Shown piece after piece: positions 1 to 8,424 of a stretch of DNA of 64,000 bases. The position numbers and the translations under genes were made by a program. Positions within the stretch are counted from its first letter, which is position 1, and the number at the start of each line of letters is the position of its first letter. The notes below the pieces were generated by a model, which did not search any database, was not told the origin of the DNA, and saw only the letters and a list, made by a program, of their open reading frames with translations. Source of the stretch: Halobacteriales archaeon QH_7_66_36 (GTDB taxonomy: Archaea; Halobacteriota; Halobacteria; Halobacteriales; Haloarculaceae); NCBI GenBank assembly GCA_003021175.1, contig PXQV01000015.1:1-64000 (forward strand), given 5' to 3'.

Positions 1-1
1 G

Positions 2-76
2 CCAGCGGTCCGCCTGTTCGACAAATCGACGGGGAGAGTAGCCCCACAAGAACAGGTCGTGGACCGCAAACCATAA
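2..76 (+). CDS. 3' end of an unidentified plus-strand ORF, possibly tnpB
   Basis: From base 2 a 24-codon open frame runs to a TAA at 74-76, with its 5' part outside the window. The residues are hydrophilic and show no recognisable motif. It is followed about 50 bases later by an IS200/IS605-type right-end hairpin, the usual position of a tnpB gene, so a TnpB C-terminus is the best guess. Too little sequence is present to prove it. Confidence 0.3.
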   Translation, partial: PAVRLFDKSTGRVAPQEQVVDRKP

Positions 77-98
77 TATCCCAAACGCGGTCGGGAAA

Positions 99-127
99 CT
101 CGGCGTTTACGCCGAGGAGGATGTCAT
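99..127 (+). mobile_element. IS200/IS605-type right-end hairpin
   Basis: A perfect 7-bp stem (CTCGGCG/CGCCGAG) with a TTTA loop is followed directly by GGAGGATGTCA. This hairpin plus terminal sequence resembles the right end and omega-RNA tail of haloarchaeal IS1341/IS605 elements as I remember them. The same 11-mer follows another hairpin at 15817-15827. The stop codon of the minus-strand pcm gene (124-126) lies inside this end, so the element inserted exactly at the pcm 3' end. Confidence 0.5.
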
Positions 128-867
128 AGCGCGTCGTCCCAGTCGATCCACTCCTGCTCCCAGCCGCGGCGGCGCTCGCGGGCCCGCCGCGCGCGCTGGT
201 CCTCCTCGCGGCGGGTGCGGTTGCGTTCGAGCGTGTTGGCCTGCTCGCCCTCGACGAGCATCGGCGCGAAGGCGACGGAGCCGAGCCGTTCCCGGTCGTC
301 GCCGTCGGGACCGACGACCGTGAGCGTCTGCGTGCCGGCCCCAAGCGGGAGGATGAGCCGGCCCTCGTTGCCCAACTGTGCGAGCAGGCGACGCGGTGGC
401 TCCACGGCCGCGGCCTCGACGAGCACGCGGTCGTACGGCGCGTACTCCGGCAGGCCGTCCGCGCCGTCGCGACGGTCCACGAGCACCTCGCCGTAGCCGG
501 CTTGGCGGAGATTCTCTCGCGCCTCGTGGACGATGCGCCGGTCGATGTCGACGGCCTGCACGCTGCGGCCGCCGACGAGCTCGGCGAGCACCGCCGCGGT
601 GTAGCCGACGCCGACGCCGACGACGAGCACGTCGTCGTCAGGGTCCGGCGCGACCGCTTCGAGGAGGCGCGCGGCGTCGGAGGGAGCGAGCACGCGTGTG
701 CCGAGTCGCTCGTCCGAGCGGTCGGCGTACGCGGCCGATTCGTCGGGGACGAACGGCTCACGGGGAACTGTGCGCATCGCGGCAGAGACGCGCTCGCTGC
801 GGACGACACCCTTCGCCTCGTGTTCGAGGCTGTCGACCATGTCGTCCCGCACCACCGCCGGGTCCAT
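124..867 (-). CDS. pcm: Protein-L-isoaspartate O-methyltransferase-like protein
   Basis: SAM-dependent methyltransferase of 247 residues related to PCMT, which repairs isoaspartyl damage in proteins. The SAM-binding motif I (VLVVGVGVGYTAAV) lies near residues 80-93, followed by an acidic post-I region (VQAVDID). The segment before it (residues 56-70) does not show the usual substrate-binding Ser-Gln-Pro loop, so this is probably the divergent second Pcm paralogue seen in haloarchaea. The C-terminal 35 residues are Arg/Glu/Trp-rich. It is divergent in spacing from nothing obvious and sits downstream of radA on the same strand, with a 49-base gap. Its stop codon falls in the end of an IS-like element. 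Confidence 0.8.
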   Translation of the reverse strand: MDPAVVRDDMVDSLEHEAKGVVRSERVSAAMRTVPREPFVPDESAAYADRSDERLGTRVLAPSDAARLLEAVAPDPDDDVLVVGVGVGYTAAVLAELVGGRSVQAVDIDRRIVHEARENLRQAGYGEVLVDRRDGADGLPEYAPYDRVLVEAAAVEPPRRLLAQLGNEGRLILPLGAGTQTLTVVGPDGDDRERLGSVAFAPMLVEGEQANTLERNRTRREEDQRARRARERRRGWEQEWIDWDDAL

Positions 868-916
868 GCATCAACTGCGTGGCGAGCGCTATTGAACCCG
901 ACGCCCGAACCCGGTG

Positions 917-1954
917 CTACTCCGGCTTGAGGCCGGCCGTCTCGACGCGCATCACGCTCTCGCCGTCGGGGAGATTCGGCGCGTCGACGAGCTTCACGAT
1001 CCGCTTGTCGCCCTTCGACTTCTTCAGGTACATCCGGAAGGTGGACTTGTGGCCGAGGATGTTGCCGCCGATGGGCTTGGTCGGGTCGCCGAAGAAGGCG
1101 TCCGGGTTCGACTGGACCTGATTCGTCACGAGCACGGCGGCGTTGTAGAGGTTGCCGACGCGGTCCAGGTCGTGGAGGTGTTTGTTGAGCTTCTGTTGGC
1201 GGTTGGCGAGTTCGCCGCGGCCGACGTACTCGGCACGGAAGTGTGCGGTGAGCGAGTCGACACACAGCAGGCGAACCGGATACTCGTCCTCCTCGTGTTC
1301 CTTGGCGATGTCGAGCGCCTTCTCCGCGAGCAGGATCTGGTGGTTCGAGTTGAACGCCTTCGCGACGTGGATCTTGTCGAGGAAGTCATCGACGAGCGCC
1401 TCCATCGTCCCGTCGTCGTCGTCCGGGTCGCCCTCGATCTCGCGGTGGTCGAGCTCCGCCTCGATGGTCTCGTCGTCGAGGCCGCGAACCATCTCGTCGA
1501 TCCGCTCCGGGCGGAACGTGTCCTCGCTGTCGACGAAGACACAGCGGCCGTGGAGACCGCCCTGCTCCGACTGGAGCTGGACGTTGACGGCGAGCTGGTG
1601 GGTCACCTGCGACTTGCCGGCGCCGAACTCGCCGTACACCTCGGTGATGGACTGCGTCTCGACGCCGCCGCCGAGCATGTCGTCGATCTCGGGCACGAGC
1701 ATCTGTAGCTTCCCGATCTCCTCGCGGCGTTCGAGCACGTCCGCGCCCGTCTCGAAGCCGCCGATGTCCGCGGCCTCGCGGGCCGCGTTGATGATGTCCG
1801 ACGCCGAGGATTCGCCGACGTCGGCCTGATTCGACAACTCGCCCGGCGAGGCGACCGCGATTGACTGATACGACTCGAAGCCGTTGTCCTGTAGCTTGTC
1901 TGCCGTCGCCGGGCCGACGCCCGGAAGATCTTCCAGTTCCTCTGATGCTGCCAT
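917..1954 (-). CDS. radA: DNA repair and recombination protein RadA
   Basis: Archaeal RecA/Rad51 recombinase of 345 residues that forms filaments on single-stranded DNA and catalyses strand exchange. The N-terminal helix-hairpin-helix domain (residues 5-60, [17 protein letters not shown]) is followed by the ATPase core with Walker A GEFGAGKS near residue 107 and Walker B LLCVDSL near residue 230. The region around residues 170-190 is Asp-rich. Length is normal for haloarchaeal RadA. A TATA box at 1978-1986 lies 26 bases before the ATG, giving a leaderless or nearly leaderless message. It is the main homologous recombinase and is probably always expressed. Confidence 0.97.
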   Translation of the reverse strand: MAASEELEDLPGVGPATADKLQDNGFESYQSIAVASPGELSNQADVGESSASDIINAAREAADIGGFETGADVLERREEIGKLQMLVPEIDDMLGGGVETQSITEVYGEFGAGKSQVTHQLAVNVQLQSEQGGLHGRCVFVDSEDTFRPERIDEMVRGLDDETIEAELDHREIEGDPDDDDGTMEALVDDFLDKIHVAKAFNSNHQILLAEKALDIAKEHEEDEYPVRLLCVDSLTAHFRAEYVGRGELANRQQKLNKHLHDLDRVGNLYNAAVLVTNQVQSNPDAFFGDPTKPIGGNILGHKSTFRMYLKKSKGDKRIVKLVDAPNLPDGESVMRVETAGLKPE

Positions 1955-1977
1955 ACCTATCGCTTGTGCGTCCGGGG

Positions 1978-1986
1978 TTATAAACG
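1978..1986 (-). promoter_or_regulatory. TATA box of radA
   Basis: On the minus strand GTTTATAAC is centred about 26-28 bases upstream of the radA ATG. This matches the archaeal TATA-to-start spacing for leaderless transcripts and confirms the chosen start. Confidence 0.7.
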
Positions 1987-2072
1987 TACGTTAACAGCGT
2001 ACTGAAAGTAAAATCGCCGGCGGTAACGCGCCCTGATTCCGTGACGGCCGAGGATTTACCCGCGAAGGGGCG

Positions 2073-2720
2073 TCAGCCGGCCGGTTCGTGTTCCCGCGTC
2101 GCGGTGAACGATGGTCCCCACGGGTGGGCGTCCCCCTCGGGCCACAGCGGATACCAGTACGACTTGTCGTCCTCGACGGCGAGTTCGCCGTCCAACACGG
2201 ATTCGAGCTTGAACTCCGCGCTCGAATCCCGCTCGTGAGCGCCGGCCGGCACGAAGGGGTAAAAGCGACCGCGCCGGAAGGAGTAGATCCAGTAGACGGC
2301 GTCGCCGGTCGACGCCTCGCGGAACGGAAAGACGGCGGCCAGTAGCCGCGAGCCGAATCCGGCCTCGTGCATCGTGTCCGCGGCGAAGTGGACGCTCGTC
2401 ACGAGGTCCTCGAACTCGTCGTCGGCGAGGACGACCCAGTCGTAGCCGTGCGCGTCCGTGCGGAACTCGAAGGCGGTCCCCGTCTCGGCCTCGCCGGCGT
2501 CGAGGACGGCGTCCACCTCCGCCCGCGCGTCGGCGAACGCCGTCGAGTCGACGTCCGAGAAGCAGAGCGCCGCCTCGCCGGCGGAGTCGTAGCCCAGCTC
2601 CGCCCCCATCGTCACGTACGCAGTCGAGAGGTCGAAGAGGTCCTCGGCGTCGGCCGCGCAGGTCGCGTCCGTCTCGGCCGCGAGCCCGAGCACCTGTCGG
2701 ATCGTGTCGAGGAAACCCAT
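2073..2720 (-). CDS. PspAB-like (PspA-associated) protein
   Basis: Soluble, acidic protein of 215 residues. It resembles the PspAB family found beside HtpX in archaea and actinobacteria: an N-terminal helical stretch (FLDTIRQVLGL), a central region on small-molecule-like beta strands, and a conserved aromatic segment (VYWIYSFRRGRFYPFVP, residues about 145-161) followed by a Trp-rich end. The ATG at 2720 is preferred over a GTG one codon upstream. It lies 91 bases downstream of htpX on the same strand, so a shared membrane-stress role is inferred from context. Family assignment is from memory of this gene pair. Confidence 0.7.
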   Translation of the reverse strand: MGFLDTIRQVLGLAAETDATCAADAEDLFDLSTAYVTMGAELGYDSAGEAALCFSDVDSTAFADARAEVDAVLDAGEAETGTAFEFRTDAHGYDWVVLADDEFEDLVTSVHFAADTMHEAGFGSRLLAAVFPFREASTGDAVYWIYSFRRGRFYPFVPAGAHERDSSAEFKLESVLDGELAVEDDKSYWYPLWPEGDAHPWGPSFTATREHEPAG

Positions 2721-2811
2721 CACTCACACCACGAGCGGGGCAGGCTTGAGTCGTGCGGTCCGTCCGGCTCAGAGGAGTCCCGGCCGTCTCGGAACTCGAC
2801 AGCCGCCGCGC

Positions 2812-3690
2812 TCACTGCGTCTCTAACTCTCGCTCCAGGTCCCGGAGTTTCTCGACGCGCTGTTCGGTGGACGGATGCGTCGAGAACAGCTTGCCGACGA
2901 TGCCCGAGCGGATCGGGATGACGAAGAAGGCGTTCATCTCCGCCTGATCGCGCAGGTCGTCGTCCGGCACCTGATCCATCGTCCCGTCTATCTTCACCAG
3001 CGCCGAGGCGAGCGCCGACGGCTTCCCGGTGATGACCGCGCCGCCGTGGTCGGCCGCGTACTCCCGGTAGCGGGACAGCGCCCGGATCAGCAGGAACGAG
3101 ACGACCCACACGACCAGCGACGCGATGATCGCGACGATGACGGGCGCGCCGTTCCCCCGGTCGCGACCGCCCGCGAACAGCCACCCCCACCGGACGATGA
3201 GGAACGCGACCGTCGAGAGGAACGACGCGATGGTCATCACGGCCACGTCGCGGTTCTTGACGTGCGCGAGTTCGTGGGCGAGAACCCCTTCCAGTTCCTC
3301 GTCGGACAGCGTCCGCATGATACCCGTCGTGACACAGACCGTGCTGCTCGACTGTGAGCGGCCGGTCGCGAACGCGTTCGGCACCTGCGAGTCCGCGACT
3401 GCCACCGTCGGCTTCGGGAGGTCCGCCTGCTGTGCCAGCCGCGACACCGTCGCGTGTAGTTCCGGATACTCCCCGTCGCTCACCTCGCTCGCCCCCATCG
3501 AGTACAGCGCGATCCGGTCGGAGAAGAGGAACTGCGCGCCGAGGAACAGCGACATGACGACGAGGATTGGAAACAGCCGACTCGTGAAGAAGACGGCCAT
3601 CACCCCGACGAAGGCGACGTAGAGGGCGAACAACAGGAACATCGTGAGGAACATCCTGCCGCGGAGCCCCCAGTCCGTATTCCACTCCAT
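2812..3690 (-). CDS. htpX: Membrane zinc metalloprotease HtpX
   Basis: M48-family membrane-bound endopeptidase of 292 residues that degrades misfolded membrane proteins. Two hydrophobic segments lie at residues 12-55; the zinc motif HELAH (in VLAHELAHVKNRD) is near residue 137, and a third Glu ligand is expected in the RYREYAADHGGA segment near residue 210. Two more membrane segments lie between these (about 155-205). The C-terminal STHPSTEQRVEKL block is typical of HtpX. A TATA box at 3713-3720 sits 26 bases before the ATG. pspAB follows downstream. Confidence 0.95.
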   Translation of the reverse strand: MEWNTDWGLRGRMFLTMFLLFALYVAFVGVMAVFFTSRLFPILVVMSLFLGAQFLFSDRIALYSMGASEVSDGEYPELHATVSRLAQQADLPKPTVAVADSQVPNAFATGRSQSSSTVCVTTGIMRTLSDEELEGVLAHELAHVKNRDVAVMTIASFLSTVAFLIVRWGWLFAGGRDRGNGAPVIVAIIASLVVWVVSFLLIRALSRYREYAADHGGAVITGKPSALASALVKIDGTMDQVPDDDLRDQAEMNAFFVIPIRSGIVGKLFSTHPSTEQRVEKLRDLERELETQ

Positions 3691-3712
3691 ACCGTTCGAT
3701 AACCCGGGGCCA

Positions 3713-3720
3713 GTTATATG
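3713..3720 (-). promoter_or_regulatory. TATA box of htpX
   Basis: Minus-strand CATATAAC about 26 bases before the htpX ATG. It fits a leaderless archaeal promoter and fixes the start at 3690. Confidence 0.65.
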
Positions 3721-3838
3721 CTTCTCGGCGTGATAGATAGCGGCCGCAACTCGCGGGTTGCCCCGCTCGCTCGTTCGGCGGTCTCACAGTGAGACCGTCG
3801 GTCAATCGTCCGGGGCGGCCGTCCGGCAGTCGCCCCGA

Positions 3839-5194
3839 TCAGTCGTCCGCCGCCGCGATGTCCTGTGACTCCTGATCGGCGTCGTGGAGCAGACACGCCG
3901 ACCGGTGGCCGTCGCCGTGGTCGGTCAACTCCGGATCTGACTGCTCACAGGGCGTGGTGAACGCCGACCCGAGCCGCTCGCTGGCCGCCGCCTCGTCGCC
4001 GGCGAGCAGCAGGTCGAGCGACTCGTCGAGCGTCTCCTCGGCCGCCGCGTCCGACAACGACTCCGGCAGTTCGAACTCGGATCTGATCTCCTCTTTCACC
4101 GCCGCGTCCGACGGTTCCTCGCCCTCTGCTTCCACGCGGACGACCTCGCGCGCGCTCTCCACGTCGATCCCGCCGGCGGCCGCCTGATCGCGGAAGTTCA
4201 ACAGCGACCGCCAGTGCTCCTGCACCATGTCGATGTCCGCCGGCTGGATGACCCGGTGACATCGGGTGTGGAACCGACAGCCGTCCGGCGGGTCGGTCGG
4301 ACTCGGCACCGTCCCCCGGAGTTCGATGTCCTTGCGATCCGTCCGGGGGTCGGGCGTCGGGATGGCCGACAGGAGCGCTTCCGTGTACGGATGCTGCGGG
4401 TCCGAGAACACGTCCTCCGCGTCACCGATCTCGACGATCTCGCCGAGATACATCACGGCGACCCGGTCGCACACCTCGCGGATGACGGACATGTCGTGGC
4501 TGATGAACAGCATCGACAGCCCGAACTCGTCCTGTAGGTCGCTGATGAGCGAGAGGATCTCGGCGCGGATCGACACGTCGAGCGCGCTCACCGGCTCGTC
4601 GGCGACGATCAGCTCCGGATTCAACACGAGCGCCCGCGCCAGCGCGATCCGCTGTTTCTGCCCGCCGGAGAACTCGTGAGGGTATCGCTCGTAGTCGTCC
4701 GCCGACAGCCCCACCCGCTCCAGCAGGTCTTCCACGATTTCGCGGCGCTGGGTCTTGTCGTTCATCCCGTGGACCATCAGCGGCTCGGCGACGGAGGCAC
4801 CGACGCTCATCCGCGGGTCGAAGCTGGACGAGGGGTCCTGAAAGATCATCTGTGCGTCCCGCCGGAACGACATCAGTTCCTCGTCGTCGAACCGCGTCAC
4901 GTCGTTCGGATGGCTACCGTCCTCGGGTCGCCGCCCCCAGCGGTCGCCGCCGTTGAAGATGACCTCGCCGTCGGTCGCCTCCTCCAGCCGGATGATCGAG
5001 GAGGCCGCGGTCGACTTCCCGCAGCCGGATTCCCCGACCAGCCCCAGCGTCTCGCCGGGGTGGAGATCGAAGCTGATCCCGTCGACGGCGCGTGCAGCCC
5101 CGACCTCTCGGGAGAGCACCCCCTCGGTGATCGGGTAATGCTTCTTCAGGTTCCGGACGGAGAGTATCGGCTCGTCGCCGAGCGGCTCAGTCAT
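3839..5194 (-). CDS. Dipeptide/oligopeptide ABC transporter ATP-binding protein (DppF type)
   Basis: Second ATPase of the minus-strand peptide importer, 451 residues. Walker [10 protein letters not shown] is near residue 54, the Q-loop FQDPSSSFDP near 118, signature FSGGQKQR near 169 and Walker B LIVADEP near 190. The oligopeptide-transporter C-terminal region contains the Cys-bearing segment [12 protein letters not shown] near residue 300. After it comes an acidic extension of about 120 residues ending in an extra Cys pair; a similar extension is present in the other DppF-type protein of this window. It overlaps the upstream ATPase gene by 8 bases, so translation is coupled. Last gene of its operon. 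Confidence 0.92.
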   Translation of the reverse strand: MTEPLGDEPILSVRNLKKHYPITEGVLSREVGAARAVDGISFDLHPGETLGLVGESGCGKSTAASSIIRLEEATDGEVIFNGGDRWGRRPEDGSHPNDVTRFDDEELMSFRRDAQMIFQDPSSSFDPRMSVGASVAEPLMVHGMNDKTQRREIVEDLLERVGLSADDYERYPHEFSGGQKQRIALARALVLNPELIVADEPVSALDVSIRAEILSLISDLQDEFGLSMLFISHDMSVIREVCDRVAVMYLGEIVEIGDAEDVFSDPQHPYTEALLSAIPTPDPRTDRKDIELRGTVPSPTDPPDGCRFHTRCHRVIQPADIDMVQEHWRSLLNFRDQAAAGGIDVESAREVVRVEAEGEEPSDAAVKEEIRSEFELPESLSDAAAEETLDESLDLLLAGDEAAASERLGSAFTTPCEQSDPELTDHGDGHRSACLLHDADQESQDIAAADD

Positions 5195-6224
5195 TGGTCA
5201 CCTCCTCGCTCGCCGATCCGGACCCTGTGTCCGGACCGAGGATCGTCCCGGCGTCGTAGCCGGGCTGATAGTACACACACGAGGCGCAGTGGCTGTCGGA
5301 CACCTCGGCTTCCGCCGGCTGCTCGCCGGTGTGACACTCCGACACCGCGTGGTCACATCGTGGCGCGAACCGACAGCCGTCCGGCGGATCGACGGGGTCC
5401 GGGAGCGTCCCCGGTATCCCGCCGGAGGCGCGCTCACCGCCGGGGAGACACTCCATGAGCGCCCGCGTGTACGGGTGGGATGGCTGCTCGAAGATGTCGT
5501 ACACCGACCCGTGCTCCATCACCTTCCCGGCGTACATGACGACGACCCGGTCGGCGATCTCGGCGACGACGCCCAGATCGTGAGTGACGAACAGGATTCC
5601 CAGCCCGTACTCGTCTTGGAGCCGGTTGAGCAGTCGAAGTATCTGTGCCTGCACGGTCACGTCGAGCGCCGTCGTCGGCTCGTCGGCGATGAGCAGGTCC
5701 GGATTCGTGACGAGCGCCATGGCGATCATCACGCGCTGTTTCTGCCCGCCGGAGAACTCGTGGGGGTAGTCGTCGAACCGCGCCGCGGCGTTCGCGATCC
5801 CCACCTCGTTGAGCAGGTCGACGGCGCGTTCACGCGCCGCGTCGTCCGACACGTCCTCGTGCATCTGGATCGCCTCGACGATCTGCCAGCCGACGGTGTA
5901 ACAGTGGTTCAGCGCGTCCTGCGGGTTCTGGAAGATGTGGGTGATGTTGTCGCCGCGCAGCGACCGGAGTTCCGACTCGCTCATCTCCGTGAGGTCGCGG
6001 CCCCGGTATCTGACCGCGCCCCCGGTCTCCCCCGGCGGCGAGTCGATGAGTCTCGTGATCGATTCACTGGCGACCGTCTTCCCGGAGCCGGATTCGCCGA
6101 CCAGACACAGCGTCTCGCCCTCCGCGATGTCGAAGCTCACGTCGTCGACTGCCGTGAGCAGTCCGGCGTCCGTGTTGAACGTCGTCGTGAGTCCGTCGAC
6201 CGAGAGTAGTGGTGGTTGGGTCAT
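5187..6224 (-). CDS. Dipeptide/oligopeptide ABC transporter ATP-binding protein (DppD type)
   Basis: First ATPase of the minus-strand importer, 345 residues. It has Walker A GESGSGKTV near residue 39, Q-loop IFQNPQ near 92, signature FSGGQKQR near 154, and Walker B LLIADEP near 174. The C-terminal peptide-transporter domain carries a Cys-rich segment (PPDGCRFAPRC, later C-x3-Q-P and C-V-Y-Y). Length is standard, unlike the DppD-type protein of the second operon, which has a large insertion. It follows the permease gene by only two bases. Confidence 0.93.
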   Translation of the reverse strand: MTQPPLLSVDGLTTTFNTDAGLLTAVDDVSFDIAEGETLCLVGESGSGKTVASESITRLIDSPPGETGGAVRYRGRDLTEMSESELRSLRGDNITHIFQNPQDALNHCYTVGWQIVEAIQMHEDVSDDAARERAVDLLNEVGIANAAARFDDYPHEFSGGQKQRVMIAMALVTNPDLLIADEPTTALDVTVQAQILRLLNRLQDEYGLGILFVTHDLGVVAEIADRVVVMYAGKVMEHGSVYDIFEQPSHPYTRALMECLPGGERASGGIPGTLPDPVDPPDGCRFAPRCDHAVSECHTGEQPAEAEVSDSHCASCVYYQPGYDAGTILGPDTGSGSASEEVTND

Positions 6225-6226
6225 TG

Positions 6227-7423
6227 TTACTCAGATTCGGCCTCCGCCTGCGGGTTCAGTGCGTCGAGCAGCGCGTCACCGAGGAAGTTGAACGCCAGGA
6301 TGGTGAAGAAGATGAACAGCCCCGGTATCAGCGTCACCCACGGCGCGTACGGCAGCGCGTCCCGCCCGCCGGCGAGCACCTGCCCCCACGACGGAATCGT
6401 CGAGTCACCCAGTCCGAGGAACGCCAGCTGCGCCTCGAACAGGATGAACGCCGGAATGAGCAGCGTCACGTCGGTGATGATACTGCTCGCCGTGTTCGGC
6501 ACGAGATGCCGACGGACGATGTGGTAGGTGCTCGCGCCGGTGAGCTGTGTCGCCTTGACGTACTCCTCTTCCACCTTCGCGAGCGCGTTGCTCCTGACGT
6601 ATCGGGCGGTGCCCTCCCACGAGAACAGCCCGAACAGCAGGATGAACAGCGCGATGCCGCCGCCGAAGATGTACAGGATGAGCAGGTACGCGATGAACGT
6701 CGGGAACGACTGCTGGATGTCGACGTACCGCATCAGAATCTCGTCGACCATGCCGCCCCCGTACGCGGCGACGGTTCCCACCGCCGAGCCGATGGTCACG
6801 ACGATGAGCGTCGTGATGAAGGCGATCTTCATCGTGATCTGCATCCCGTAGACGACGCTCCGGAAGATGTCCTTCCCGCTCCCGGTCGTCCCGAACGGGT
6901 GTGCCAGCGAGCCGTGACAGACCCGCTGTCCGCCGGCTTCGGTCACTGGCCCGGCACACTCGACCACCGACTCCATGCCGATGGTGAAGCCGAGCGGCGG
7001 CTGATACGGGATCAGGATATCCGTCTCCGGCGGGCTGATGACGAGCGGCCCGAGCAGCCCCATCGTGAAGATGCCGGCGAGGAAGGCGAGGCTGACGACC
7101 GCCGGCCGATTCCGCTTGAACTCGCCCCAGTAGTACTTCGTCATCCGGGGGGCCTGATACAGCGGTAACGCCCCGTAGGCACCGAAGAGCAGCAGCGACA
7201 GCGCGAACAGCCAGTCGAGCTGCGTGACGCTGTACCCCCAGCCGACGAAGCCGAAGGTCGGCTCGTACTGCCCGACGAGCGTGTAGTCGTACGCGTACAG
7301 CAGTACGAGCGGAACCAGTCCCGCGAGCACCACCTTCGTGTTCGCCGAGAGCCCGTGGTCCACGCTCTCGTCGATCTCCTCCCAATCCGTCTGGTCGAAT
7401 CGCGCTTGATCGTCCGTCGCCAT
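6227..7423 (-). CDS. Dipeptide/oligopeptide ABC transporter permease (DppC type)
   Basis: Inner permease of 398 residues. The usual DppC core is present: a periplasmic-side loop with GTTGSGKDIFRSVVYG (near residue 160), the transmembrane domain, and the EAA loop (AxQLTGASTYHIVRRHLVPN, near 285-305) that contacts the ATPases. The N-terminus is longer than in typical DppC and holds two extra hydrophobic segments (about residues 30-48 and 70-88) before the canonical first helix. It overlaps the preceding dppB gene by one base. Confidence 0.92.
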   Translation of the reverse strand: MATDDQARFDQTDWEEIDESVDHGLSANTKVVLAGLVPLVLLYAYDYTLVGQYEPTFGFVGWGYSVTQLDWLFALSLLLFGAYGALPLYQAPRMTKYYWGEFKRNRPAVVSLAFLAGIFTMGLLGPLVISPPETDILIPYQPPLGFTIGMESVVECAGPVTEAGGQRVCHGSLAHPFGTTGSGKDIFRSVVYGMQITMKIAFITTLIVVTIGSAVGTVAAYGGGMVDEILMRYVDIQQSFPTFIAYLLILYIFGGGIALFILLFGLFSWEGTARYVRSNALAKVEEEYVKATQLTGASTYHIVRRHLVPNTASSIITDVTLLIPAFILFEAQLAFLGLGDSTIPSWGQVLAGGRDALPYAPWVTLIPGLFIFFTILAFNFLGDALLDALNPQAEAESE

Positions 7424-8397
7424 TATCTATCCTCGAAGCTGATGCGCGGGTCGAGCACGGTGTACACGAGATCCTGAATTAGGTTCCCGATCGTCGCGAT
7501 GAACGTGAAGAACAGCGTGCTCCCCAACACGAGATTGGTGTCCTGTGCGATGATCGCCCGGAAGGTGAGCCGACCGAGTCCCGGGATCCCGAAGACGATC
7601 TCGACGAGCAGCGAGGCCCCGATGAACAGCGCCAGCAGTTGGCCGACGATGGTCGTCGACAGCGGCACCATCGTCGGTCTGAGGATGTGGCGCGCGTACA
7701 CGCGGAGCTTCGAGACGCCCTTCGCGTTGGCCGTCTTCACGAAGTCGGCGCTGATGAACTCCGCCGACTCGTTGCGTGCCACCCGCATCGTGCCGCCAAT
7801 CGACCCGGTCACGAGCACGAACACCGGGACGATCAACTGTCTCGCGTTTTCGAGGCTGAACACCGGCACGTCGCTGTTGTACGTGATCGGTATCCACTCC
7901 AGATACACGCCAAACAGCAGTAACAGCATGATCCCGAAGAAGAAGTTCGGGATGGCGTAGCCGAAGAACGCGAACCCGGTGGCGAGGTGGTCCTTCCAGC
8001 TGTACTGGTTGGCCGCCGAGTAGAGCCCGACTGCCGGTGCCAGCAGTATCGTGAACAGCGTCCACGGGACGGAGTACTGGACTGTGTAGTACAGCGCCGA
8101 CAACATCGCCTCCGTCACCGGCTGGCTCCGCATCGTCGACCAGCCCCAGTCGAGCGTGTAGACGTTGACCATGTAGTCGATGTACCGCTGGTGGAGCGGG
8201 GCGTTCAGTCCGCGAAGCTCACGAACGCGTTCGGCAGCCGCTGACGGGTTCCCACCGTCGAGTGCCGCCTGCGTCGCCGCCTGTCGGACCGCCGGATTCG
8301 GGGCGGCAGTGATGAGCGCCCACGTCACGGTCACGATGATGAACGTGACGATGACTGCCCAGCCCACCCGGCGTGTGATGTACCATCCGAGACCCAT
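7423..8397 (-). CDS. Dipeptide/oligopeptide ABC transporter permease (DppB type)
   Basis: Permease of 324 residues with about six transmembrane helices. The start MGLGWYITRRVGWAV, with positive residues before the first helix, is preferred to an ATG three codons upstream at 8406. The binding-protein-dependent transport motif (KGVSKLRVYARHILRP, near residue 220) marks the ATPase-contact loop. The segment RELRGLNAPLHQRYIDYM near residue 62 is the family's conserved N-terminal loop. The gene follows the binding-protein gene by less than 30 bases in one operon. Confidence 0.92.
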   Translation of the reverse strand: MGLGWYITRRVGWAVIVTFIIVTVTWALITAAPNPAVRQAATQAALDGGNPSAAAERVRELRGLNAPLHQRYIDYMVNVYTLDWGWSTMRSQPVTEAMLSALYYTVQYSVPWTLFTILLAPAVGLYSAANQYSWKDHLATGFAFFGYAIPNFFFGIMLLLLFGVYLEWIPITYNSDVPVFSLENARQLIVPVFVLVTGSIGGTMRVARNESAEFISADFVKTANAKGVSKLRVYARHILRPTMVPLSTTIVGQLLALFIGASLLVEIVFGIPGLGRLTFRAIIAQDTNLVLGSTLFFTFIATIGNLIQDLVYTVLDPRISFEDR

Positions 8398-8424
8398 TGT
8401 GAGCAAATACGAGAGGGCGCGCTT

